Source: an uncultured bacterium (GTDB taxonomy: Bacteria > Bacillota_I > Bacilli_A > RFN20 > CAG-826). From it: a stretch of 64,000 nt of DNA. A program made the position numbers and the translations under genes. Below, piece after piece: positions 25,754 through 34,615 of this stretch (position 1 is the stretch's first letter; each line of letters starts with the position of its first letter). Where the stretch lies: the NCBI GenBank assembly GCA_949288485.1, contig CASEKC010000002.1:1-64000 (forward strand), written 5' to 3'. Below the pieces are notes generated by a model. It did no database searches and had not been told where the DNA came from. It was given only the letters and a program-made list of their open reading frames with translations.

Positions 25754-25981
25754 ATTAACTATGCATAAATTTCAAAAATTTTACCTTCTTGTACTACGTA
25801 CGGGAGGGTTGAACCTTTTATATAAAAATCCCATTCTTATATTATTTATATGTATATTAGATAACATTTATATAAAAATTATTAAGATAATATTATTTTT
25901 AATTCAAACTTCTCTTATTTATTTGACTTAACAATCAGAAAATAATTAAATAATTTTTATATTTTTTATAAAGGGGCACTT
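25754..25981. other. Intergenic spacer with a small GC-rich island
   Basis: Mostly AT. A short island at about 25795-25825 (GTACTACGTAC then GGGAGGGTTGAACC) stands out in base composition but matches nothing I recognise. The hpt promoter lies near the right end. Confidence 0.4.
25923..25951 (+). promoter_or_regulatory. hpt promoter
   Basis: TTGACT (25923-25928), 17 nt, TTAAAT (25946-25951). AAGGGG follows shortly before the ATG at 25982. Confidence 0.65.
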
Positions 25982-26551
25982 ATGAAAGAGATTGTTTTAA
26001 GCGAAGAAGAAATACAAGAAGCAGTAAAAAGAGTTGCTGAAGAATTAAAAGAAAGATTTAAAAATAACGATTCAATACCTGTATTCATCGGAGTATTAAA
26101 AGGTGCGATGCCTTTTATGATGGATTTACTCAAATATTATGATTTACCAGTTATCGAAGATTTTATTCAAGTTTCTTCATATGATGGTACTTCTTCTACA
26201 GGCGTTATTCATTTAAAAAAAGATATTACTGAAAATGTAAAAAATAAAGATATTGTATTAATTGAAGATATAGTTGATACTGGCACTACTCTTTCTTATT
26301 TAAAACAATATTTCAAAATTAAATATCAACCAAGATCAATAACAATATGTTCTTTTTTAGATAAAAAACCTTTAAGAAAAGTTGAACTAGAGGCTGATTT
26401 TGTTGGCGTCACTTTGACTAAAAATCAATTCCTTGTTGGTTATGGATTAGACTATAACGAAATAAAAAGAAATACACCATATATTTTTATTCCTGATGAA
26501 AAAGAAATTGACGAATGGAATAATATATTAAAAAATAACGAGAACAAATAA
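25982..26551 (+). CDS. hpt: Hypoxanthine phosphoribosyltransferase
   Basis: This 189-residue purine salvage enzyme transfers phosphoribose from PRPP to hypoxanthine or guanine. The PRPP loop LIEDIVDTGTTL is at about residues 93-104. IGVLKGAMPFM (pyrophosphate-binding) precedes it and FVGYGLDYNE follows. Length is typical. It is transcribed alone between a clear promoter and a bidirectional terminator. Confidence 0.95.
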   Translation: MKEIVLSEEEIQEAVKRVAEELKERFKNNDSIPVFIGVLKGAMPFMMDLLKYYDLPVIEDFIQVSSYDGTSSTGVIHLKKDITENVKNKDIVLIEDIVDTGTTLSYLKQYFKIKYQPRSITICSFLDKKPLRKVELEADFVGVTLTKNQFLVGYGLDYNEIKRNTPYIFIPDEKEIDEWNNILKNNENK

Positions 26552-26575
26552 AAAGGACCAGGCGGTCCTTTTTTT
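26551..26575. terminator. Bidirectional terminator between hpt and galK
   Basis: Stem AAGGACC/GGTCCTT with 4-nt loop AGGC, flanked by A-run and T-run so that it serves both converging genes. Confidence 0.88.
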
Positions 26576-27731
26576 AAAGCTTTTTAAAATTACAAGCGTT
26601 TTTAGAAATATAAACTTTAAAATATCTTTCTTCTGGATATTTTTCTTTTAAAACTTTATCGAATTCATCAACAAAGTCATTTTTAATAAAAGCTAAAACA
26701 GTCCCTTTAAATCCACCACCATGAATTCTAATTGCACCATGCTCTCCAATAATTGGAATGAGTTCATCAATAATTGATTGAGGTGAATTTTCATATTCTC
26801 CACGAACATATGTATTTTCTAAATTTTTATTTGAAGAATCTTGTGAAGCACGAATAGCACTTAAAAATTCTTCTAATGAATTTGTTTCAACAGCTTCTTT
26901 TGCTTTTAAAACGTTTTCATTTTCAATAAAGAAATGTTTTGCTTTTCTTTTAACAGCATCTTCAACGTTTAAATTGTCAATTTTTTCAAAAATATTATCT
27001 TTATTTTGAATATCTCTTAAAAATCCTTTATTTTCTAAAAGATTTGCAACCTTTTTCATTGAATCTGGAATTGCTGCATATAAATGTGTTAAAGATGAAT
27101 GATCGCCAACTGATTTAACTAAATATAGAGTTAAAGGCAAATTAAATGGTAAAGTTGTAATTGTTGGTTCATCAATATTTTTAAAATCAATGAAATTTGA
27201 TGAATCAAAAGATGTGCCGATTTGATCTAATAAACCACAAGGTTTTTTAAAATAGACGTTTTCAGAAAATTGACCTGTTTTTGCAATTTCTAAAGGTGTA
27301 ATTTTCCCATCATTAAATAAATAAGAAATTGTGTAACCGAATAAAGATTCAATAGCAGCTGAAGAAGAAACACCACTTCCATCAGGTATTTCACTATCAA
27401 TAAACATTTTAAATCCACCGATCTTATAACCCAATTCTTTTAATTTAAATAAAATACCTTTTGCAAGACCAATAGTCTTTCCACTTATTTCATCGGTATT
27501 TTCTAAATCATTAACATTAAAAGAAAATTCTTTATAACCTTTTGATTTAACAATAACCTCATCCCCATTAAGTGATAAGCAAGCTTTAGCTCTTAATGAA
27601 CAATTAGCAACTAAACATAAGCCATGATTATGGTCAGTATGATTTCCAATAATTTCAAATCTTCCGCCTGTATCAATTGAAAATTGAGGTTTTTCTTTGA
27701 AAAATTCTTCAAATAATTGATTAACTTCCAT
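26574..27731 (-). CDS. galK: Galactokinase
   Basis: This 385-residue GHMP kinase makes galactose-1-phosphate. The galactokinase signature is GGRFEIIGNHTDHNHG (22-37), motif 2 is PDGSGVSSSAAIES near 118-131, and the C-terminal motif is IRIHGGGFKGTVLAF. Typical bacterial sequence has GRxNLIGEHTDYN, so EIIGNHTDHN is a modest variant also seen in Firmicutes. It is the last gene of galM-galT-galK, spaced 14 nt after galT. Confidence 0.93.
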   Translation of the reverse strand: MEVNQLFEEFFKEKPQFSIDTGGRFEIIGNHTDHNHGLCLVANCSLRAKACLSLNGDEVIVKSKGYKEFSFNVNDLENTDEISGKTIGLAKGILFKLKELGYKIGGFKMFIDSEIPDGSGVSSSAAIESLFGYTISYLFNDGKITPLEIAKTGQFSENVYFKKPCGLLDQIGTSFDSSNFIDFKNIDEPTITTLPFNLPLTLYLVKSVGDHSSLTHLYAAIPDSMKKVANLLENKGFLRDIQNKDNIFEKIDNLNVEDAVKRKAKHFFIENENVLKAKEAVETNSLEEFLSAIRASQDSSNKNLENTYVRGEYENSPQSIIDELIPIIGEHGAIRIHGGGFKGTVLAFIKNDFVDEFDKVLKEKYPEERYFKVYISKNACNFKKL

Positions 27732-27745
27732 GATATCTCCTTTAA

Positions 27746-29269
27746 TTAAAATTTAATAGAATTAATAAATGTATCGATTCCCTTATTGCCTTTTTCATCA
27801 TCTTTAAAAACGGCAGTATTTTTTAAGATATTTCGACAGACATTATTTATATATTCTCTAATATCGCTATCGATTGTTTCTTTATTATAATTTTGAGCTA
27901 ATTGATGAATCATATTAATAAATAAATCATCAAAATCACTATATTTAGCTTTTATTTCAGTATCGCTAAGTTCATTTTCTAAGCAATTCTTAATTTGATT
28001 AGTTTGTCTTACTAGTCTTGCTGGTAAAATAAATAATCCCATTGCTTCAATAATTCCAATGCCTTCGTGCTTAATATGATGATATTCAGGATGAGCATGG
28101 AAGATACCATCTGGATATTTTTCATTACATCTATTATTTCTTAAAATCAAATATAATGAATAAACATTTCCATCCTTTTTAACACATGGTGTGACTGTTG
28201 AATGAGCAACATCTTCACTATGAGATAAGATATCGTTTATAGGATCATCATAATTTCTCCATTTTGTTAAAATTTTTGTTGCGATATCTACAATATCTTC
28301 TTTATTTTCACCTTCAATCAAAAGAGTAGAATTATACCAATCTAATAAATAAAGTTTTGATGAATGATTATCTGGTAATTTATATTCTCTTTTTGGTTTA
28401 GCATGCATAATTGGTAAACGATGTTCACCGCCTTGATAGTGTTCATGATTTAAAATCGAACCGCCGACAATAGGTAAATCAGCATTACTTCCAATAAAGA
28501 AATATGGGAAATCATCAACAAAACTTAAAAGTTTTTTAAATGTTGATTCATTAATAACCATATTGGTATGACTATCTTTAAAGACAATGCAGTGCATATT
28601 GAAATAGCCATATGGTGAATATTGCAAATACCAAGTTTCATTAGCCAGTTTTAATGGAATTGTTCGAATATTTTCTCTAGCTGGATGATCATCTCTTCCA
28701 TAGTAACCAAGATTTTCTTTACATAATAAACAAGACGGATATTTAATATCTCCTGCTTTAGGTTTAACTAATAACTTTGCAATATCTTTATTATTTTTTT
28801 CTGGTTTTGAAAGATTTATAGAAACTTCAATGTTTTTATCTGGGTAATTTGAAGTCCATAATAAATTCTTATCGATTTTAGATTTTTTAACATAATCATT
28901 TTTGATGGATAAATCATAAAGATAATTTAAAGCTTCTTCATCACTTTTATTTTCGTGAATTGAATTAAATTTAGAAATAACTGTAGATGGTCTTGGTGTT
29001 AAAAAACCATATATTTTTGTTATTTTTCTTTCAATTTCATTATCACTTAAAGTTGTATTTTCTTTTAAATATTCACTTAAAACATCAGAAAAATAATCTG
29101 GATTTTTGAAAGAATCAATTTTATTAATGTCGACTTCGACTTCTTTAAAAGATACTAAATTTAATTCACCTAAAATAATATTTCTAAAATAAATTAAATC
29201 CGCATTTTCGATATCAAAATTAACCTTAGAATATCTTACTAATTCATTAACAATTAAATTTATATCCAT
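27746..29269 (-). CDS. galT: UTP/UDP-hexose-1-phosphate uridylyltransferase, GalT type 2
   Basis: This is the 507-residue Firmicutes-type (class II) GalT of the Leloir pathway, exchanging galactose-1-phosphate and glucose-1-phosphate on UDP. Visible are CLLCKENLGYYGR, the substrate segment NHEHYQGGEH (catalytic HxH region) and HAHPEYHHIKHEGIGIIEAMG. The start at 29269 (MDINLIVNEL) has AGGGGGG 6 nt upstream. The ATG at 29284 overlaps the galM stop and lacks a site. Confidence 0.93.
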   Translation of the reverse strand: MDINLIVNELVRYSKVNFDIENADLIYFRNIILGELNLVSFKEVEVDINKIDSFKNPDYFSDVLSEYLKENTTLSDNEIERKITKIYGFLTPRPSTVISKFNSIHENKSDEEALNYLYDLSIKNDYVKKSKIDKNLLWTSNYPDKNIEVSINLSKPEKNNKDIAKLLVKPKAGDIKYPSCLLCKENLGYYGRDDHPARENIRTIPLKLANETWYLQYSPYGYFNMHCIVFKDSHTNMVINESTFKKLLSFVDDFPYFFIGSNADLPIVGGSILNHEHYQGGEHRLPIMHAKPKREYKLPDNHSSKLYLLDWYNSTLLIEGENKEDIVDIATKILTKWRNYDDPINDILSHSEDVAHSTVTPCVKKDGNVYSLYLILRNNRCNEKYPDGIFHAHPEYHHIKHEGIGIIEAMGLFILPARLVRQTNQIKNCLENELSDTEIKAKYSDFDDLFINMIHQLAQNYNKETIDSDIREYINNVCRNILKNTAVFKDDEKGNKGIDTFINSIKF

Positions 29270-29280
29270 AAATGCCCCCC

Positions 29281-30252
29281 TCATTTTTCCAAAATAATAT
29301 ATTCAATATAATGGTTATATTTTTCGCCTTTTTTAAAGAAAATAGAGTCTTTATCTAATAAATATAATTGAGGCTCTAAGGCGATTCCTCTTCTTTCAAA
29401 TAATGAAGGATTGTTTACAAACTTAACAGGTGTTAATGAGGAATCACAATAAATATTCATTGCAGGATAATCAGTCTTTAATTTTATAGTATATTTATCA
29501 TTTCCCATTAAAACTTTATTTACTAAGTGATCAAAAACAAAAGTATTATCAATAGTTCCAATAGCAAGTTTAGCAGCTTTATCTAATCTAGATTTTAATT
29601 TTGTTTTACGATTAAATAATAAATAATCAGGTGTTTCAATTGTATCTTCTAATAAAAGGTAATCATTTACTTTGCCAATTCTTGATGCATCGAATTTTAA
29701 ATAATAATCATTAATATTTACTGAATTTAAATTCCAATAAATGTGATTTGATAAATTTAATAAGGTATCTTCTTTAATGTTTGCTTTTTGAATGATTTTA
29801 AAGCCAGGTTTATTTTTATATAAAGAATAAATATTATAAATCTTTACTTTTCCATTAAATCCATTTTCACCTTTTCTTGGAGAAATTGAAAAAATAATAT
29901 CAATTTTATTACTAGTTTCTTTAATTTTATATTTCCAAGTCTTAAAAGAAAGGGAAGAGAGTTCGCCTCCATGAAGACAAATGTTGTTTCCAGTATTCTT
30001 TAAATTATATTTAAGACCATTATATTCATAATCAACTGGTAGACGACCTGCGACCAATCCCAATGTCTTATTAAAAAATTGTGGAGATTCTAAAAAGAAA
30101 TTTTTATCTTCTAATTCTAAGATTAAAGGTACTTTATTTTTTCTTAAAGAGTAAAGACTTGCTCCACATGAAGAAAAAACGTAATCAAAATCGTTGATTT
30201 TAACTTCAATAAAATCAACATTTTCATTAAATTTTTCTATTATATGTTCCAT
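29281..30252 (-). CDS. galM: Aldose 1-epimerase (galactose mutarotase)
   Basis: This 323-residue beta-sandwich protein interconverts the anomers of galactose before GalK. Visible family segments are LGLVAGRLPVDYEYNG (usual GxxxGRxANRI), NICLHGGELS, NHIYWNLN, IDNTFVF and ALEPQLY with the catalytic Glu. GCAGGAG precedes the ATG. It is the first gal gene, directly downstream of the subtilase terminator. No regulator gene is adjacent. Confidence 0.9.
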   Translation of the reverse strand: MEHIIEKFNENVDFIEVKINDFDYVFSSCGASLYSLRKNKVPLILELEDKNFFLESPQFFNKTLGLVAGRLPVDYEYNGLKYNLKNTGNNICLHGGELSSLSFKTWKYKIKETSNKIDIIFSISPRKGENGFNGKVKIYNIYSLYKNKPGFKIIQKANIKEDTLLNLSNHIYWNLNSVNINDYYLKFDASRIGKVNDYLLLEDTIETPDYLLFNRKTKLKSRLDKAAKLAIGTIDNTFVFDHLVNKVLMGNDKYTIKLKTDYPAMNIYCDSSLTPVKFVNNPSLFERRGIALEPQLYLLDKDSIFFKKGEKYNHYIEYIILEK

Positions 30253-30281
30253 ATTAAACTCCTGCAGTTAATTAACGAATT

Positions 30282-30314
30282 AAAAAACCTCATATATTTT
30301 AGCAATATATGAGG
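30282..30314 (-). terminator. Subtilase gene terminator
   Basis: Minus-strand stem CCTCATATAT/ATATATGAGG with 7-nt loop TGCTAAA, followed by TTTTTT. It lies 30 nt before galM, and no separate galM promoter is evident downstream of it. Confidence 0.88.
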
Positions 30315-30354
30315 CAATATTCTATATTCTAGATACTTTAATTTACATTAATAA

Positions 30355-33300
30355 TTAGTGTTTCTTGTTTAAACTATGTTTAATAATTCCAATAACTCCA
30401 ATAATTAAAACTCCACCAGCGAAAATAGAAACAATTATTATTGAAGGAAGGAAAAGATCGAATAAACCATCGTTTTCTAAACGATTATTAATTAAAAATT
30501 CTGAATAAGAAGTATTAAAACGGATTAACTCATTTTCACTAGTTGAAGCTTGATAATTAATATCGGCCGTTGAGTCTCCATCAACTGCTTTAACGTTAAT
30601 AAATAATCCATCAGGTAATAAGCCATATAAAGTTTCACTATTGAAGTTAATTAATTCGCCATTATTATCAACTAATTTTAAATAATATGATTTATTGTTA
30701 CGTTCTTCTTTTTCTATATTTATTGAAGAAGAAACTTCATTTCCGGCAATAACTATATTTTCTTCTATAAAATATTTAACGTAAGTTGAATTATTATCAT
30801 TATTAATAACAGAAATAAATAATTCGCCAAAAGTATATTCATTTAAATTTATTTCAAAATACGATCTATAAACACCAACTTTAGTAATTTCAATTGAATT
30901 ACCACTAGTGTTATTGATTAAAATATCGTAATCATCTTGTTCTCTAACATAAACTCTTAAAATATTGTTATAAAGAGTAATGTCATAAATTACAGGAATA
31001 GATTTGAAATTTTCACCAATATGCAAAACATATCTTGAAGTATATTTTTCACCGTTAACAAGCTCAAATTCAAATAACAAATTGTATGTTCCATCTTGAT
31101 ACAAATAATCTTCATATCCATCATCGTAAACTAAAGGAATATAACAATAACTTCGGTGAGTAAAATAATTTCTACTCATCAAGCTGCTATTTTGTTGAAG
31201 AATATAATTTCGATATAATTCGTGAGTTAATTCTGTATCAAATAACGAATCTTTAAAGTAATATGTCTCAATTAAATTATTATTATCATCAAATAAAGTC
31301 ACTTCATTATGAATAACGCTTCTTAGCATGAATAATTGAATGATTAATCCTTTAGAGTCAGGATATTCACCTGTATAAATATGATAAATCTCATTTTCTT
31401 CATCATATATATACTCCATATATTTATATTGCTTAATTAAAGAGAAGGTTGAAGGCAAAATATTACGTATATAATATTTTTCATTATCACCAATTAAGAA
31501 ATATGAACCAGTATATGCGTTTGTTAAATTATAATTTTCACGTAAATAATCATCCATAATGTCAGATTCATAAACTTTATTAGGGTCTTTTTCAAAAGAG
31601 AAATCTTCATAAGGTTTTAACGAACTATAGTCACCATAAAAACCTAAGAAAGGCATGTTTAATGTTCTTTCTTCACTTTCAAAAATCAAATATCCTTCTA
31701 AATAAGTTCCGTTTTCAAATCTGTCAAGATATTCACGTGTCGAAGTTGAAATAACTTCATTTATATTTATAATATTTTCTCCAACATTACTTTGATAAAA
31801 TGGAAAAATAACTTTTGATTCCAATAAAACATCATCGCTATTAATGAGCTCAACTTGTTTTCCATTAAATTCAGCTTCAATGATTTTTGGAGCCATTATA
31901 TTTAATGTAATTTTATAATTATTTGAATTCTTTTCTTCAATTAAAGTAACTTCATTATTAAAAACACCGTTTCTAATTGTATAATTATTTCCTAATTCCA
32001 TTTGATATTTATCTTCATATAAAAGATAAGATGAAGAATCATAAACTGCATCAACATTAACAAGTCCATTACCTTGTCTTCTAGGTGAAATATATGTTCC
32101 AAATTCATCTTTTAATAAAGTCGTATTAGAAAATAATTTATTTCTTAAATTTTTAGCAACTTGTTCTCTTGATGAGTCGTTATTAATATCATAAGAAGAT
32201 AAAAGAGAGACATAAGCACCCATCAAATTAGGTGTTGCCATAGAAGTCCCACTTATAAAATAGTAAGCTTCATTTAAATAATAATCACCACTTGCAGGGG
32301 AGTTATTTGGTCTATAATAACTATAAGCTCCATAAATATTAGTTCCTGGAGCGGTTAAATCTGGTTTCAAAGATAAATCTGCACTAGCTCCAAGTGAAGA
32401 AGAATCTGACATTTCTTCATGATAAAAACTAATTGTAGTTTCATTTGCTTCCTTTAATCTTTTTCCTGCTTCATAATTTACAATTGCAACAGGAATATTT
32501 ATATATGACAAATCAAAAATTCTATCACCATATTCATCGATAATTGTAGGAATACCTGGATAATCTTCTAAAGTTGCATCATCAATCTTATATGAAAATT
32601 GCGGTAAGTTTGTATCGCTTTTTTGATTGTAAATAATAAGTCCTGAGGCTCCATTTTTAATTGCATAATAAATTTTTGCGGTAAAAGGTAGTTCTCCTCT
32701 TTCGACAACAGCAATTTTATTATTAACGTTAATATTTTTATAATCTTCATCAGATCCTTTATTAGGAACTAAAACATATTCATAAGTTCCTTCATTAATT
32801 AAAGAAGAAAAACGATGTTCCGTTGGAAAATCGGTAATATGATACTCATTTGCACCTTCTTCTAATCCAACAGAATCTACAATTCTATCATTAATTAAAA
32901 TTGACCTTTTATTATCTATTAATCCATAAACATTAGAAACATCATCACTTAATGTTGAATTTGCGACAGTAATAGAATCTTTGTTTAAGGCTAAATTTCC
33001 CATAACTCCGCTTTCAACCGATGAAGTTAAACTATATTCATATGTTGAACCAACAAAATCATCTCGACCATCATTTCCAGATGCAATAAAAACTTGAGTA
33101 CCTTTTTCTCTTAAAGCATTTAAAACATCATCAACGGCTTTATCAGTAGCATCTTTTGAATAATTTAAAGCGCTACCAAAAGACATGTTTACAGCATCAA
33201 CATCGAGAAGATAGGCATCTTCTAAAGCTTTTAAATATACAACTGATGTACATCCGCCTCCATAATCATTAAAAACTTTCATAAAAGCAAGTTGACTTTG

Positions 33301-34008
33301 AGGCGCTATACCTTTATATCTACCATTTCCAACAGAAAGGGAAGAAACGTGGCTTCCGTGTGTATCTTTAGCTTTTACATCATTATCATCATTACAATAA
33401 TCATAAGAAAATGGGACTTTATCATTAATTCTTCGATAATTTTTAGCGTTAAAATCACTATTGCTAGCTAAAGAGGCAATCTCATTAGAATCATATCGCA
33501 TTGTTGCCGAATCGATGGTTTGAAAAGCTTCGTGATCATAATTTAAAGCACTATCTAAAACCGCAACAATAGTATTTTCACCATCGCTAATACTTTCACC
33601 CTTATTCATTTCGATTTCGCTATAATTTGTGGTTAAAATCTCATTTTCACCTAAATAATTATAGGTAGGGTCATTTGGATCGAAATAATATTCGATTTCT
33701 TCATACGCATATTCAACAGTTGATAATGAATTTATTTTTTCAATATCCTCGCTATTTACTTTTAAGCTAACAAAATTAAAAACACCATTGATTTCATCAA
33801 GTTTACGATAATTAAATGAAACAGTATTTGTTAATTCATTAAAAAAAAGGCGACTCATTTCACTTTTATCTAAAGAATCACTATCTTTAATTTTAACGAT
33901 AATATTTGTATCTAAATCTTTTTTGTTTGAATTCTCTTTTTTTGTATATAAGGCAAAAGAGATTGCAAATATTGATGCACAAAAAACAAGTATTCCTTTA
34001 TTTTTCAT
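30355..34008 (-). CDS. Large membrane-anchored subtilisin-like (S8) protease
   Basis: The 1217-residue secreted protease has an N-terminal signal peptide/membrane segment (residues about 5-21). An inhibitor-like propeptide follows to about 110, then a subtilase domain with Asp152 (VAVLDS), His217 (DTHGSH), oxyanion Asn312 (ASGNDG) and Ser589 (SGTSMATP). A PA-type insert (VVERGELPFTAKIYYA) lies at about 430-530. Then come about 550 residues of beta-rich repeats and a C-terminal transmembrane helix near 1187-1208 with basic tail KHSLNKKH. This resembles lactocepin/C5a-peptidase proteases, but the anchor is a helix, not LPxTG. It is divergent from a TetR-like gene. There is no ribosome site; the -10 box is 7 nt upstream. 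Confidence 0.92.
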   Translation of the reverse strand: MKNKGILVFCASIFAISFALYTKKENSNKKDLDTNIIVKIKDSDSLDKSEMSRLFFNELTNTVSFNYRKLDEINGVFNFVSLKVNSEDIEKINSLSTVEYAYEEIEYYFDPNDPTYNYLGENEILTTNYSEIEMNKGESISDGENTIVAVLDSALNYDHEAFQTIDSATMRYDSNEIASLASNSDFNAKNYRRINDKVPFSYDYCNDDNDVKAKDTHGSHVSSLSVGNGRYKGIAPQSQLAFMKVFNDYGGGCTSVVYLKALEDAYLLDVDAVNMSFGSALNYSKDATDKAVDDVLNALREKGTQVFIASGNDGRDDFVGSTYEYSLTSSVESGVMGNLALNKDSITVANSTLSDDVSNVYGLIDNKRSILINDRIVDSVGLEEGANEYHITDFPTEHRFSSLINEGTYEYVLVPNKGSDEDYKNINVNNKIAVVERGELPFTAKIYYAIKNGASGLIIYNQKSDTNLPQFSYKIDDATLEDYPGIPTIIDEYGDRIFDLSYINIPVAIVNYEAGKRLKEANETTISFYHEEMSDSSSLGASADLSLKPDLTAPGTNIYGAYSYYRPNNSPASGDYYLNEAYYFISGTSMATPNLMGAYVSLLSSYDINNDSSREQVAKNLRNKLFSNTTLLKDEFGTYISPRRQGNGLVNVDAVYDSSSYLLYEDKYQMELGNNYTIRNGVFNNEVTLIEEKNSNNYKITLNIMAPKIIEAEFNGKQVELINSDDVLLESKVIFPFYQSNVGENIININEVISTSTREYLDRFENGTYLEGYLIFESEERTLNMPFLGFYGDYSSLKPYEDFSFEKDPNKVYESDIMDDYLRENYNLTNAYTGSYFLIGDNEKYYIRNILPSTFSLIKQYKYMEYIYDEENEIYHIYTGEYPDSKGLIIQLFMLRSVIHNEVTLFDDNNNLIETYYFKDSLFDTELTHELYRNYILQQNSSLMSRNYFTHRSYCYIPLVYDDGYEDYLYQDGTYNLLFEFELVNGEKYTSRYVLHIGENFKSIPVIYDITLYNNILRVYVREQDDYDILINNTSGNSIEITKVGVYRSYFEINLNEYTFGELFISVINNDNNSTYVKYFIEENIVIAGNEVSSSINIEKEERNNKSYYLKLVDNNGELINFNSETLYGLLPDGLFINVKAVDGDSTADINYQASTSENELIRFNTSYSEFLINNRLENDGLFDLFLPSIIIVSIFAGGVLIIGVIGIIKHSLNKKH

Positions 34009-34015
34009 GTTTTAT

Positions 34016-34021
34016 ATTATA
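34016..34021 (-). promoter_or_regulatory. -10 box of the subtilase gene, leaderless arrangement
   Basis: Minus-strand TATAAT, with only ATAAAAC between it and the ATG at 34008. An AGGAGG lies upstream of the -10 and therefore outside the transcript. Confidence 0.65.
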
Positions 34022-34024
34022 TCA

Positions 34025-34047
34025 ATCTTTAAACCTCCTATAAAGAT
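34025..34047. promoter_or_regulatory. Candidate operator, inverted repeat in the subtilase promoter
   Basis: ATCTTTA (34025-34031) and TAAAGAT (34041-34047) form a perfect 7-bp inverted repeat with a 9-bp spacer, over the -35 region of the subtilase gene and next to the TetR-like gene. Confidence 0.4.
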
Positions 34048-34097
34048 AAACGAAACTTAATAACCTAAATTTTATTTTACTAACGATTCAAGATGCC

Positions 34098-34103
34098 TAT
34101 AAT
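34098..34103 (+). promoter_or_regulatory. -10 box of the TetR-like gene, leaderless arrangement
   Basis: Perfect TATAAT 7 nt before the ATG at 34111. A weak TTTTAC -35 lies 17 nt upstream at 34075-34080. Confidence 0.6.
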
Positions 34104-34110
34104 AAATAAG

Positions 34111-34581
34111 ATGGCTATAAATATTAACAAGCTACGTAAAGATTTTTTTGATCTTTTTTATGAAGTAAATTTATGCGAAATGAACGTTGATAACTTTTGT
34201 AATTTATTGAAAATATCACCATCTTTTTATCATAAAAAATTATCGAGTAAGGAGAATATAATTGTTGATAGTTTAAAAGAATATTTCAACTCTTTAAAAA
34301 TTATTCAAAATAATCCTAAACAAATTTTAAGCGATTATAATTATAATCTTTATAAAAAGATTACTTCCCACAATTTAAATGACATCTTTTTTAAAAATTT
34401 TAATTGCTATTTACCAATTTTTAAGGATTTTTACTTATCATTTTTTAGAAATCTATTAAAAGGGGCGCTTATTTTCGATTATGCAGGAAACCAATTAAAT
34501 TTAGAATTCTTTATTTTGAGTAATTTTGATTTATTAAAAAATGCGATTTATTTAAGAAGTGACGAATATCTTATTTATTAA
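34111..34581 (+). CDS. TetR-like transcriptional regulator (degenerate)
   Basis: In this 156-residue protein, residues about 15-50 fit a TetR helix-turn-helix: MNVDNFCNLLKISPSFYHKK followed by LSSKENIIVDSL, matching the usual pattern of GVSxGTxYxxFxSKExL. The remainder is helical and Asn/Lys/Phe rich, as in short ligand domains. It probably regulates the divergent subtilase. The start is placed at 34111 (MAININKL) because a perfect -10 box covers the earlier ATG at 34093. There is no Shine-Dalgarno site at either. The gene ends in a bidirectional terminator shared with rpoC. Confidence 0.65.
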   Translation: MAININKLRKDFFDLFYEVNLCEMNVDNFCNLLKISPSFYHKKLSSKENIIVDSLKEYFNSLKIIQNNPKQILSDYNYNLYKKITSHNLNDIFFKNFNCYLPIFKDFYLSFFRNLLKGALIFDYAGNQLNLEFFILSNFDLLKNAIYLRSDEYLIY

Positions 34582-34609
34582 AAGGGCCTCAAATACTGAG
34601 ACCCTTTTT
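34580..34609. terminator. Bidirectional terminator between tetR-like gene and rpoC
   Basis: Stem AAAAGGG-CTCA/TGAG-CCCTTTT with one internal mismatch and a 5-nt loop. TTTTT follows on the plus strand and TTTTAATAA on the minus strand. Confidence 0.85.
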
Positions 34610-34615
34610 AGTTAT

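Noticed and set aside
25790-25830. Partial tRNA T-arm (GGTTCAACCC on the minus strand)
   Set aside because: No acceptor or anticodon stems pair around it, and the loop does not fit the T-arm consensus.
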